From contig QBMC01000002.1 in the NCBI GenBank assembly GCA_003242035.1, positions 1 through 64,000 on the forward strand: a DNA stretch of 64,000 nt, written 5' to 3'. Both the position numbers and the translations under genes were made by a program. The notes under the pieces were generated by a model, which saw only the letters and a list, made by a program, of their open reading frames with translations, did no database searches and was not told the origin of the DNA. The stretch is from Nodosilinea foveolarum (lineage in GTDB: Bacteria > Cyanobacteriota > Cyanobacteriia > Phormidesmidales > Phormidesmidaceae). How positions within the stretch are numbered: position 1 is the first letter of the stretch; each line of letters starts with the position of its first letter. Positions 9,746-17,651 of the stretch are shown one piece after another.

Positions 9746-10462
9746 CTAGCCCTCAGTCGCTAACTCAGTGCTACCCCGGCGACGGCCACCTGTCAGACTG
9801 TTGAACAGCATCACGCCAACGGCCTTGATCAGGTTGCCTTCTAGCTCCTGGTACAGCTCCATATTGAGGCCAAATGCATCATTGGCCTCTTCCACAATCG
9901 CGTTAGCCGTCTCGTCATCTACCGGCGCTTCGTTTAGCGATTCACGATAGTTAGCCTTAAACGCCTTTTCATCTTCAATCGTAGGAAATTCATAGAAAGC
10001 AACGCCATCGCTGCCCGTTAAGTTCATTGCTCGCTGAGAAATTGTCTTCAGGATTTGACCACCGGACAAATCGCCTAGATAACGAGTGTAGGAATGACCC
10101 ACCAGTAGCTCAGGCTGATTTGCTGAAATCTCGCGGATGCGCTCAACGTATTTTTTTCCGGTTTTAGAAAGAGAGATTTGCTCTTTCCAGTTGTTGCCGT
10201 AGTAGAAGGCCAAATCTTCTTCTAGCGTCGCCTTACGGTTTAGTACGGGGAAGTAAATTTTGGAGACAACGGGATGATCCTTATGCTTTTCTAGCTCCTC
10301 TTCCATTGCGGAGTAGATGTAGTAAAAGTTTGCGACTAGCTTGCGATAGGACTTCTTTTCGACTACACCGCGCAAAAAGCATCGAACAAACCCGACGTTT
10401 TCGGCCATCGTGTGAGCCTTTTTAGTGCCCTCGCGGAGCTGAGTCGCTAAATTGGTGCTCAT
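9746..10462 (-). CDS. ho1: Heme oxygenase (biliverdin-producing)
   Basis: MSTNLATQLREGTKKAHTMAENVGFVRCFLRGVV; GHSYTRYLGDLSGGQIL. Confidence 0.95.
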   Translation of the reverse strand: MSTNLATQLREGTKKAHTMAENVGFVRCFLRGVVEKKSYRKLVANFYYIYSAMEEELEKHKDHPVVSKIYFPVLNRKATLEEDLAFYYGNNWKEQISLSKTGKKYVERIREISANQPELLVGHSYTRYLGDLSGGQILKTISQRAMNLTGSDGVAFYEFPTIEDEKAFKANYRESLNEAPVDDETANAIVEEANDAFGLNMELYQELEGNLIKAVGVMLFNSLTGGRRRGSTELATEG

Positions 10463-10698
10463 GTTATAAAAATCTCTAACTTAGGAAAACAGGGGAAAAA
10501 ACTAAACTTGCCTGTGGCGGGACGACGCTCACTTATAAACGTCCAAAATGAGAGTCGCTGAGTTTAAAGCTTAGAATGACGCCCTATCCAAAGAAAAAAT
10601 TCGCAACATTTTTTCACGTACAGGCACATCTAGAGCACAAGGTCTGAATCTTTCGAAACAAAGCAAGAGCGATCGCGCCAATCTAATGTTTTCAAACA

Positions 10699-10732
10699 AA
10701 ACCCTCTTCCACTGGCTATTGGAAGGGGGTTT
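10699..10732 (-). terminator. Terminator downstream of gyrB
   Basis: Minus strand AACCCCCTTCCA-loop-TGGAAGAGGGTT followed by TTGTTTG. Confidence 0.7.
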
Positions 10733-10759
10733 GCTTCTGCTTGCTTTAGAACTCGCAGT

Positions 10760-12697
10760 CTAGATATCTAGATCAGCCATGTTCAGCCGGGGGCCATAGG
10801 TTTCGATAAACTCACGACGCGGGGCCACGCGATCGCCCATCAATATCGTAAAGATCCGATCCGCCTCAGCCGCATCCTCAATCTCCACCCGCTTCAGCGT
10901 CCGCGACATCGGATTCATGGTCGTATCCCATAGCTGCTGCGGCATCATCTCGCCCAAACCCTTAAAGCGCTGTATGGTGTACTTTGCGTTCTCGGGCAAA
11001 GCCGCAATCCCATCCTGTAGCTCTTTTTCGCTGTAGCAATAGGTATGGTTCTTACCACGCTCTAGCTTGTAGAGCGGTGGGCAGGCAATGTAAATGTAGC
11101 CCTGGTCTACCAAATCGCGCTGATAGCGATAGAAGAAGGTTAGCAGCAGGGTGCGAATGTGCGAGCCGTCTACGTCTGCGTCTGTCATCAGACAAATGCG
11201 GTGATAGCGCAGGTTTGCCGGGTCAAACTCTTCGCCCTTAATGCCGAGGCCCAGCGCCGTAATTAAAGACTGAACTTCGTTGTTCTTGTAGATTTTGGCG
11301 TCGTCTGTTTTCTCAATATTGAGGATTTTACCTCGTAGCGGCAAGATGGCCTGGAATCGGCGATCGCGCCCCTGCTTGGCACTGCCGCCCGCAGAATCCC
11401 CCTCTACAATGAAAATTTCCGACTCCGATGGATCGCGAGAGCTACAGTCCGACAGCTTACCCGGCAACGTCGAAGACTCCAGCACCGACTTACGACGGAC
11501 TAAATCGCGCGCTTTCTTCGCCGCTTCTGCCGCATTAAAGGCGTTAATCGCTTTTTCTAGAATGGCGTCCGCCACACTCGGGTTAAAGTCCAGATACTCA
11601 CTGAGCGCTTCGCCGACCAAAGAGTCTACGATACCGCGCACTTCGGTGTTGCCCAGCTTAGTCTTGGTTTGCCCTTCAAATTCGGGGTCGGGCACCTTTA
11701 CCGAAACCACCGCCGTCAAACCTTCGCGGATGTTCTCACCCGCCATGTTCGACTCGCCATCTTTGCGCTTCTTCCGCTTTTTAGCAAACACGTTCATCGT
11801 GCGCGTCAGCACGGCCTTCAGACCTTCGAGGTGCGTACCACCGTCTACCGTGCGAATGTTGTTCGCGAAGCCCATCAGGTTATCAGAAAAGGCATCGCTG
11901 CACCATTGCAAAGCCGCTTCTACCTGGACACCGTTTTTATTGGAGTTAACGTAAATAACGTCGGGGTGCAGCGGCTCTTTTTCGCTGTTCATGTACTCGA
12001 CGTATTCTTTAATGCCGCCTTGGTAGCAGTAGTGAGAAACCCGAGGTTGCTTCGCTTTGATTAGCTCCAGGCGATAGTCTGTAAAGGTAATGTCTACGCC
12101 CGCGTTGAGGTAGGCCAGCTCTTTCAGTCGGCGCTCTAGCGTTTCAAACTCAAACTCGACGGTGTTTGTAAAGATTGTCGAGTCAGGCTGGAAGGTAACT
12201 TCAGTGCCTGTTTTGCTACTGCCCTTCGAGGTTTTGAGCGTACCAATGGCAAGCCCTCGCTCAAAGCGCTGATTGTGCACTTTGCCCTCGCGCCAAACGG
12301 TCACTTCTACCCACTCAGACAGCGCGTTTACGACCGAAATACCGACGCCGTGCAGTCCGCCCGATACTTTGTAGCCGCTGTCGCCGCCGAACTTACCGCC
12401 CGCGTGAAGCACCGTCAGCACCGTCTCTAGCGCCGACTTACCCGTAGTGGGATGAATGTCTGTGGGAATGCCGCGTCCATCGTCGGTTACCGTCACCGAG
12501 CCATCCGCGTTTAAGGCGGCGGTGATGAAGTTACAGTGACCGGCTAGTGCTTCATCAACGGCATTATCAACGACTTCGTATACCAGGTGATGCAGACCCC
12601 GTGGCCCAGTGCTCCCGATGTACATTCCCGGACGCTTCCGAACAGGCTCAAGTCCTTCTAATACCTGAATCTGCTGAGCGCCATAGCTGTTCGCCAT
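10760..12697 (-). CDS. gyrB: DNA gyrase subunit B
   Basis: [51 protein letters not shown]. Confidence 0.97.
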   Translation of the reverse strand: MANSYGAQQIQVLEGLEPVRKRPGMYIGSTGPRGLHHLVYEVVDNAVDEALAGHCNFITAALNADGSVTVTDDGRGIPTDIHPTTGKSALETVLTVLHAGGKFGGDSGYKVSGGLHGVGISVVNALSEWVEVTVWREGKVHNQRFERGLAIGTLKTSKGSSKTGTEVTFQPDSTIFTNTVEFEFETLERRLKELAYLNAGVDITFTDYRLELIKAKQPRVSHYCYQGGIKEYVEYMNSEKEPLHPDVIYVNSNKNGVQVEAALQWCSDAFSDNLMGFANNIRTVDGGTHLEGLKAVLTRTMNVFAKKRKKRKDGESNMAGENIREGLTAVVSVKVPDPEFEGQTKTKLGNTEVRGIVDSLVGEALSEYLDFNPSVADAILEKAINAFNAAEAAKKARDLVRRKSVLESSTLPGKLSDCSSRDPSESEIFIVEGDSAGGSAKQGRDRRFQAILPLRGKILNIEKTDDAKIYKNNEVQSLITALGLGIKGEEFDPANLRYHRICLMTDADVDGSHIRTLLLTFFYRYQRDLVDQGYIYIACPPLYKLERGKNHTYCYSEKELQDGIAALPENAKYTIQRFKGLGEMMPQQLWDTTMNPMSRTLKRVEIEDAAEADRIFTILMGDRVAPRREFIETYGPRLNMADLDI

Positions 12698-13034
12698 ACA
12701 ATTTCTCCTAGCGGTTTCTCTAAACCCGTTGTCTAAATTTTGGTCTAACCTTTGGTCTGACCTTTGAATTGGCCCTTTTACGAGTGCTGCCTTTCACGAA
12801 CGCTATCAGCGCGATCGCACAGACTGAGTGGCTTTATGCTACTTGCTCTACAGAACCGTTCTAAAAGGTCTAAATGGTATCTTGCCTACGAATTCTAACA
12901 CAATGGCGTTAAAAGCGATTTTAGAGCGGTTACAGCGCATATCTAAAAATAGGGTCGTAGTCCCGTTTTTCAACTGCCTTCAGTTTTCGCCTATAGTCGT
13001 CTATTAATGTCGTTCGATAATTTGTTGGCGTCCA

Positions 13035-13970
13035 TTGCAAAATAGTTCTTTTGTACCATGCCTAATTATAGTCGCTGGCCCTACGGCTGCGGGCAAGTCT
13101 GGGCTGGGGTTGGCGATCGCCCAACATTACCCGTCCGTCATTCTCAGCGCCGACTCCCGTCAAGTTTACAAATCGTTTGATATCGGTACGGCCAAGCCCT
13201 CTTTGGCAGATCGCGCGGCGGCTCCCCACCGCTTTGTGGATATTTGCGAACCCACTGAGACACTAACGGTCGCCAACTATCAGGCTCGGGCTCAGCATTT
13301 GATTAGAGAACTGCACGAGCGTAGAGAACAACTGCCTCTATTAGTCGGTGGAACTGGCCTTTACATAAATTCGATTGTTAAGGGACTCAAAATACCACGG
13401 GTTGCGCCGCACGAAGCGCTAAGGTCACAATTTCAAACCTTGGGGCAACCCCACTGCTATGATTTGCTGCGGCAGCTAGACCCAGATGCGAGTAGCAAAA
13501 TCCATCCGAACGACTCGGGAAGGACGGTGCGGGCGTTAGAAGTGTTTTACGTCACGGGACGAACAATTTCGAGCCAGCAGGGAGAAAATCCGCCGAGCTA
13601 TCCGATCCTATATATAGGTCTAAATTGTGAGCCTGAGCTGCTGCGATCACGAATTACCACCCGCGTCCATCAAATGATCGAAATAGGTCTAGTCGCAGAG
13701 GTCGAGCACATTATCCAGCGATATGGCCCAGACTTACCCTTGTTAAAAACTTTGGGCTATGCGGAAGTGCAGCAGTATCTGAATGGAGAAATGGATTTGG
13801 AGGAGGCGATCGCGCTGATCGTGCAGCACACCTGTCAGTTTGCCAAGCGTCAGCGCACCTGGTTTCGCAAGGAAGCTCAAATAGAATGGTTTGAGGTGGG
13901 CGATCCGAGATTGGAGGAAAAAGTTTTGGCCCGAGTTGAAGCGTTTGTAGACGGACTAAACGATAGATAA
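13035..13970 (+). CDS. miaA: tRNA dimethylallyltransferase
   Basis: VAGPTAAGKSGLGLAIAQHY, SADSRQVYKSFDIGTAKP; the given start is a non-ATG codon. Confidence 0.93.
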   Translation: MQNSSFVPCLIIVAGPTAAGKSGLGLAIAQHYPSVILSADSRQVYKSFDIGTAKPSLADRAAAPHRFVDICEPTETLTVANYQARAQHLIRELHERREQLPLLVGGTGLYINSIVKGLKIPRVAPHEALRSQFQTLGQPHCYDLLRQLDPDASSKIHPNDSGRTVRALEVFYVTGRTISSQQGENPPSYPILYIGLNCEPELLRSRITTRVHQMIEIGLVAEVEHIIQRYGPDLPLLKTLGYAEVQQYLNGEMDLEEAIALIVQHTCQFAKRQRTWFRKEAQIEWFEVGDPRLEEKVLARVEAFVDGLNDR

Positions 13971-13981
13971 GGCAAAGTTGA

Positions 13982-15310
13982 CTACTCCCGCGACTGAAGT
14001 ACGGGGGACTCCCCGGCTTCGGTCAGAGGTTTCAGCACTTCTGCTAATCTAGAAGTTCTTAGGCTCCAGATTCTCAGACGCCTTGGGCTGGTCAATTGCC
14101 CACTAGCCGGTTTGCACTGCATTCCGGTTACGTTTGCTTTCCTGCCGATATTCCAAGCACCATTGCAATCTGCATTGATCCGAGTTCCATCAGCGCTCTT
14201 ATACAGCCCGCGCTTTGGCTTAGTTCCAGACGGCTTCCATCCCTCGGGTTTTGCACCGAATACGGGAATTACGTCTAGGTCTAAAGCTGACGCTTTGGAC
14301 GTATAGCTTTCTTCCTGCGGGGTAAACTCAATCCCGTACAGCTCGCACAATTGGGAGATGCGCTTTTTGAGTTTGGCAGTCGGAATTTGAACAAACTTTT
14401 GATTGGTCTTGCGACCCATATTGGCTTTGTTTTTCTGGCCTTTATTCCAGCCAAAGACAACGACACCGATTTGATTAGCTACGCAGTAGTTCACGCCTTG
14501 GCGAGCAGCCTTGTTCACCGCATCCCGCATCTGTCGATTGCGCTTTGTCGTCAGCCGGTCGAGCAGGCGGCACCAGAAGTCTTGAGCTTTGTCGCGCTTA
14601 ATATTAGCTACCTGCTTGTTATAGAACTGGTTGACCGCCTTCAGTTGCTTGCCGTCAATGATGAAAGCTTCAGCGTCCGAAGGCGTACAGGTCAGCCAGT
14701 TATCAACCCCCTGGTCAATAGAAAGCGCCTTGTTTGGGTCTAGTTCTGGCTTTTCGGGCGCGTCAGCCGCCGACACCCAGACCGCGTCAAAGTACCCAGC
14801 ACGGGGAACGATCTGCAATTCCTTCACGGTTGCCCAGTCAAGATTAGATGGAAAGGGAATAAAGATTTCCCTCAGCCCAAACCACACTTTACAAGCTGTC
14901 CCCATTGCCACCCGAACGCCTTTATCTGTCAGCTTCAGCCATCGTTTAGGGTAGCTAAGCTGAAAGCGCCCACCCGACTTGCGATAGTTGGGCGCTTTCG
15001 GCTCGTCAGGTAGCTCACCTTGAAACCACAGCTTGCGCAGCTCTTTGAATCCCTTGAAGGCTTCGCCTACAGAGAAACAGGTTTGCTGCGCCGCCGAAGT
15101 GTAGAGCGCTTTCATATGAGGATTGCGCTTCATCTCAGTTGCTAGCCAAAATTTGTTGGCGTATTTCTTCTCCTTGAAATAGACCTGACGCGCTAGATAA
15201 GTTGTGCAGTTATAGAGGCTGTTGGACACTCTGCATAGAAACTCTAACGCCGCCGATAACGACGGGTCGGAAGGCAGTCTATTTACTTGTGCTGCAAACG
15301 TTTTAGCCAT
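13982..15310 (-). CDS. tnpB: TnpB, RNA-guided RuvC-like nuclease (IS605 OrfB family)
   Basis: Motifs ALSIDQGVDNW (D), TPQEESYTSKASALDLD (E), GTRINADCNGAWNI (D); start moved to MAKTFAAQVNRLP. Confidence 0.9.
   Translation of the reverse strand: MAKTFAAQVNRLPSDPSLSAALEFLCRVSNSLYNCTTYLARQVYFKEKKYANKFWLATEMKRNPHMKALYTSAAQQTCFSVGEAFKGFKELRKLWFQGELPDEPKAPNYRKSGGRFQLSYPKRWLKLTDKGVRVAMGTACKVWFGLREIFIPFPSNLDWATVKELQIVPRAGYFDAVWVSAADAPEKPELDPNKALSIDQGVDNWLTCTPSDAEAFIIDGKQLKAVNQFYNKQVANIKRDKAQDFWCRLLDRLTTKRNRQMRDAVNKAARQGVNYCVANQIGVVVFGWNKGQKNKANMGRKTNQKFVQIPTAKLKKRISQLCELYGIEFTPQEESYTSKASALDLDVIPVFGAKPEGWKPSGTKPKRGLYKSADGTRINADCNGAWNIGRKANVTGMQCKPASGQLTSPRRLRIWSLRTSRLAEVLKPLTEAGESPVLQSRE
13986..14008 (-). 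ncRNA. Right-end hairpin, probable 3' scaffold portion of a TnpB omega RNA
   Basis: TCCCG-CGACTGAAGTA-CGGGGGA stem-loop overlapping the 3' end of tnpB; omega RNA assignment is by analogy with characterised TnpB systems. Confidence 0.45.
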
Positions 15311-15364
15311 CCCCTTATTATAACTGTTATTGTGGATAAATACATAGTTATCAACAGTGAAGAT

Positions 15365-15769
15365 ATGAGAAAAAAGTCTGAAGGCTTCCGGCACGACGCG
15401 CACTCAGTCGGGCTGGCTACGGTTCATCTTGTCTTTGTTCCTAAGCGCCGAAAGCCTGTATTGAAAGGGCCGGTGAGAACCCGTTTGAATGAGATATTTC
15501 AGAGCGTTGCGATAGATAAGAAGTGGATCGTTCGCTCCGTTAAGATTGCCCCTGACCACGTTCATCTGCTAATTGAGTACGATTCCAAAACGTCTGTTGC
15601 AGAAGTGGCTAGAGCATTCAAGGGCCGGTCATCCCGTTACCTGCGTAAAGAGTTTCCTCACCTATTGAAATTACCTTCACTTTGGCCGCGTTCATATTTT
15701 TACGAGACGACCGGCAAAGTCAGTACGGCTAAGATAGAGGCGTATATTAATGACCCTCATCATTGGTAG
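15365..15769 (+). CDS. tnpA: IS200-like Y1 transposase TnpA
   Basis: VHLVFVPKRRKPVL, HUH motif DHVHLLIEYD, C-terminal Tyr in IEAYINDPHHW. Confidence 0.9.
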   Translation: MRKKSEGFRHDAHSVGLATVHLVFVPKRRKPVLKGPVRTRLNEIFQSVAIDKKWIVRSVKIAPDHVHLLIEYDSKTSVAEVARAFKGRSSRYLRKEFPHLLKLPSLWPRSYFYETTGKVSTAKIEAYINDPHHW

Positions 15770-15805
15770 ACTTTAGGCGGTTAAAACCGCTTGCCCCGCT
15801 TTTCT

Positions 15806-15828
15806 ACCCCGGACTGAAGCCACGGGGT
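15806..15828. repeat. Left-end subterminal hairpin of the IS605-type element
   Basis: ACCCCG-GACTGAAGCCA-CGGGGT, paired by sequence with the right-end hairpin. Confidence 0.7.
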
Positions 15829-15868
15829 TACCAAGCTTCTCAACTATTTCTCATGTTCTTGAGTAGTT

Positions 15869-15966
15869 GGGTTTCGGCTACGCTCAACCCACGGGTCAGG
15901 TGCCAATAACTTTGAGAATTGGCCCACTATGCCTTCCGCCTGGTGACTGAGCGTAGTCGAAGTCAC
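15869..15966. repeat. Paired interspersed repeats TTCGGCTACGCTCA / TGAGCGTAGTCGAA
   Basis: GGGTT-TCGGCTACGCTC-AACCC (15869-15890) and GTGACT-GAGCGTAGTCGA-AGTCAC (15943-15966) are related inverted copies, each forming its own hairpin. Confidence 0.7.
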
Positions 15967-16778
15967 AGCTCCTCGGTTTCTAGCTCCGGAATCGGCAAGG
16001 CTTCGCGTTTTTTCTCCATTGGCTCTACCTCCGGGGAGCGCGCTGGAATCAACTCCTTCTGGCGTTCTTCGGCCACTTCTTCGGTGCGCTCTTCTAGCTT
16101 CAGCGGTAGCTTCACCGCCTGCGGCACTTTCGCCTGCTTCGTCTTCGGCAGCGTTCGCTCCAAATCGCCTAGCGGTCTAGGAATCACCATCACCGAATTG
16201 AGTTCGCCAATGCGCTCGGCCTCGTTCATACCGGCTTCAACGGCGATCGCCACATTAGACAGCGACCCCTGAATAATAATCGTGCACAGCCCCTCACCAA
16301 TCGTCTCATGAGAAACCAGCGTCACCTCAGCCGACTTGGTCATCGCATCTGCCGCGCCCACCATTGCCGGAAATCCGCGCGTCTCTAGCAGACCAATCGC
16401 GCTGCCGCCCATCGACTGCCCTGCCCCTTCTAGCTCTTCCATCCGCACGCTGATCGGCAAAATCGCCTCTAGGTTTGCGCCCGGTCTAGGAATCATCGAA
16501 GACGAGACAAACTGACCAAACTGCTGAGCGGTCTTGGTCCCGGCATGAACCGCCATCCGCACATCCGCCACCCCGCCGCGCACAATCGCCGTACAGTGTC
16601 CGCCGCCGGTTTTTTCGTAGCCGACCAAAAACACGTTAGCAGACTTCATCATGGCATCCGCGACGCCAATAATCGCCGGAAAGCTCGTCGTCGAAACCAT
16701 CCCCAAGGCCGTATCGTGCATCCAGTTGCGACGAGTGGCCGTAAATGATTTGCGCTGAGGAGTGGCGTCTGATTGCAT
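15963..16778 (-). CDS. ccmO: Tandem-BMC-domain carboxysome shell protein CcmO
   Basis: Two BMC domains (FPAIIGVADAMMKSANVFLVGYEK...; FPAMVGAADAMTKSAEVTLVSHET...) plus a charged C-terminal tail; end of the ccm operon. Confidence 0.9.
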   Translation of the reverse strand: MQSDATPQRKSFTATRRNWMHDTALGMVSTTSFPAIIGVADAMMKSANVFLVGYEKTGGGHCTAIVRGGVADVRMAVHAGTKTAQQFGQFVSSSMIPRPGANLEAILPISVRMEELEGAGQSMGGSAIGLLETRGFPAMVGAADAMTKSAEVTLVSHETIGEGLCTIIIQGSLSNVAIAVEAGMNEAERIGELNSVMVIPRPLGDLERTLPKTKQAKVPQAVKLPLKLEERTEEVAEERQKELIPARSPEVEPMEKKREALPIPELETEEL

Positions 16779-16780
16779 AG

Positions 16781-17608
16781 CTATCGGTTGTCCTGGTTTC
16801 CGTTAAGTGACTGCCGATTGGGAAATAGCGTTGAGATTAGTTCGCTCACCTGATGGCGACCATACACTCTGTTATGAGAGGGTGCGCTAAGAGCAGAAGA
16901 CGGTTGGCTAGAGGGCTGAGCGCTATTTTCATCGCTGAGGTCATAGGTCTGATTTAATTGTACGCCATTCTTTGAGGGGTCGTAGCTAGTAGAACTGGCG
17001 CTGACGTCAATCGTGGGGATTTGAACAGGCTTGGGTTCAATCGGCCCCGGTTCTACAAAAGTGTTTTTGGGAAAGTCCTGGCTAGAAACGTTTGGCCCAA
17101 AGCTGCTTTGACTGAATCCGTTTTGGCTAAATTCGTTTTGGCTAAATTCGTTTTGACTTAGGCCGTTTTTATCTGAGCTATTGTCATGAAAACTGTTTGA
17201 ATTGAAACCTGCTGAGACGGCAGCCTTTTTCGGAGCCGCGCCCGACAGCGTGTTGGGCGGCAGCAGCGCATTGTCCTCTACTTGAGGATCCATCAGCGTA
17301 CTGCCCGGACTAATGCAGGCATTCGCACCCACCCGCCCGCTGCCGACAACCAGCACATTCGCGCCGAGCGTTGCACCGGACGAAATGGTCAACAGGCCCG
17401 CTTTGGACTGAACGCATACGCCGCCCGCTAAGCAAGCGCCGCTGCCGATGATAATACGACTACCGGGAAGCGCCTGCAAGACCACACCAGAGGCGATCGC
17501 GGCCGAAGCATCCACCGTGACATCACCCACTATGCAGTAGTGAGTATGGCTCACAGCCGTGGGTTCCCGCTGCGCCGCATTGAGTGTGGTGTCAGTAAGT
17601 GATTGCAT
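16781..17608 (-). CDS. ccmN: Carboxysome assembly protein CcmN
   Basis: N-terminal left-handed beta-helix repeats, variable linker, C-terminal encapsulation-like peptide NRVYGRHQVSELISTLFPNRQSL; position between ccmM and ccmO. Confidence 0.9.
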   Translation of the reverse strand: MQSLTDTTLNAAQREPTAVSHTHYCIVGDVTVDASAAIASGVVLQALPGSRIIIGSGACLAGGVCVQSKAGLLTISSGATLGANVLVVGSGRVGANACISPGSTLMDPQVEDNALLPPNTLSGAAPKKAAVSAGFNSNSFHDNSSDKNGLSQNEFSQNEFSQNGFSQSSFGPNVSSQDFPKNTFVEPGPIEPKPVQIPTIDVSASSTSYDPSKNGVQLNQTYDLSDENSAQPSSQPSSALSAPSHNRVYGRHQVSELISTLFPNRQSLNGNQDNR

Positions 17609-17651
17609 ATCCTACGCGCCGTAACTGAATGAATCAATAACGGACTTGCCG

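Larger units (their letters stand above)
13975..15840. mobile_element. IS200/IS605-type insertion sequence with divergent tnpA and tnpB
   Basis: Divergent TnpA (HUH/Y1) and TnpB. Both ends carry a same-orientation subterminal hairpin with a GACTGAAG core: CCCGCGACTGAAGTACGGG at about 13987 and CCCCGGACTGAAGCCACGGGG at about 15807. Exact boundaries not determined. Confidence 0.8.

Noticed and set aside
11295-11954. 219 aa plus-strand ORF inside gyrB
   Set aside because: Fully antisense to a strongly conserved gene; composition looks like a codon-bias shadow ORF with no recognisable domain.
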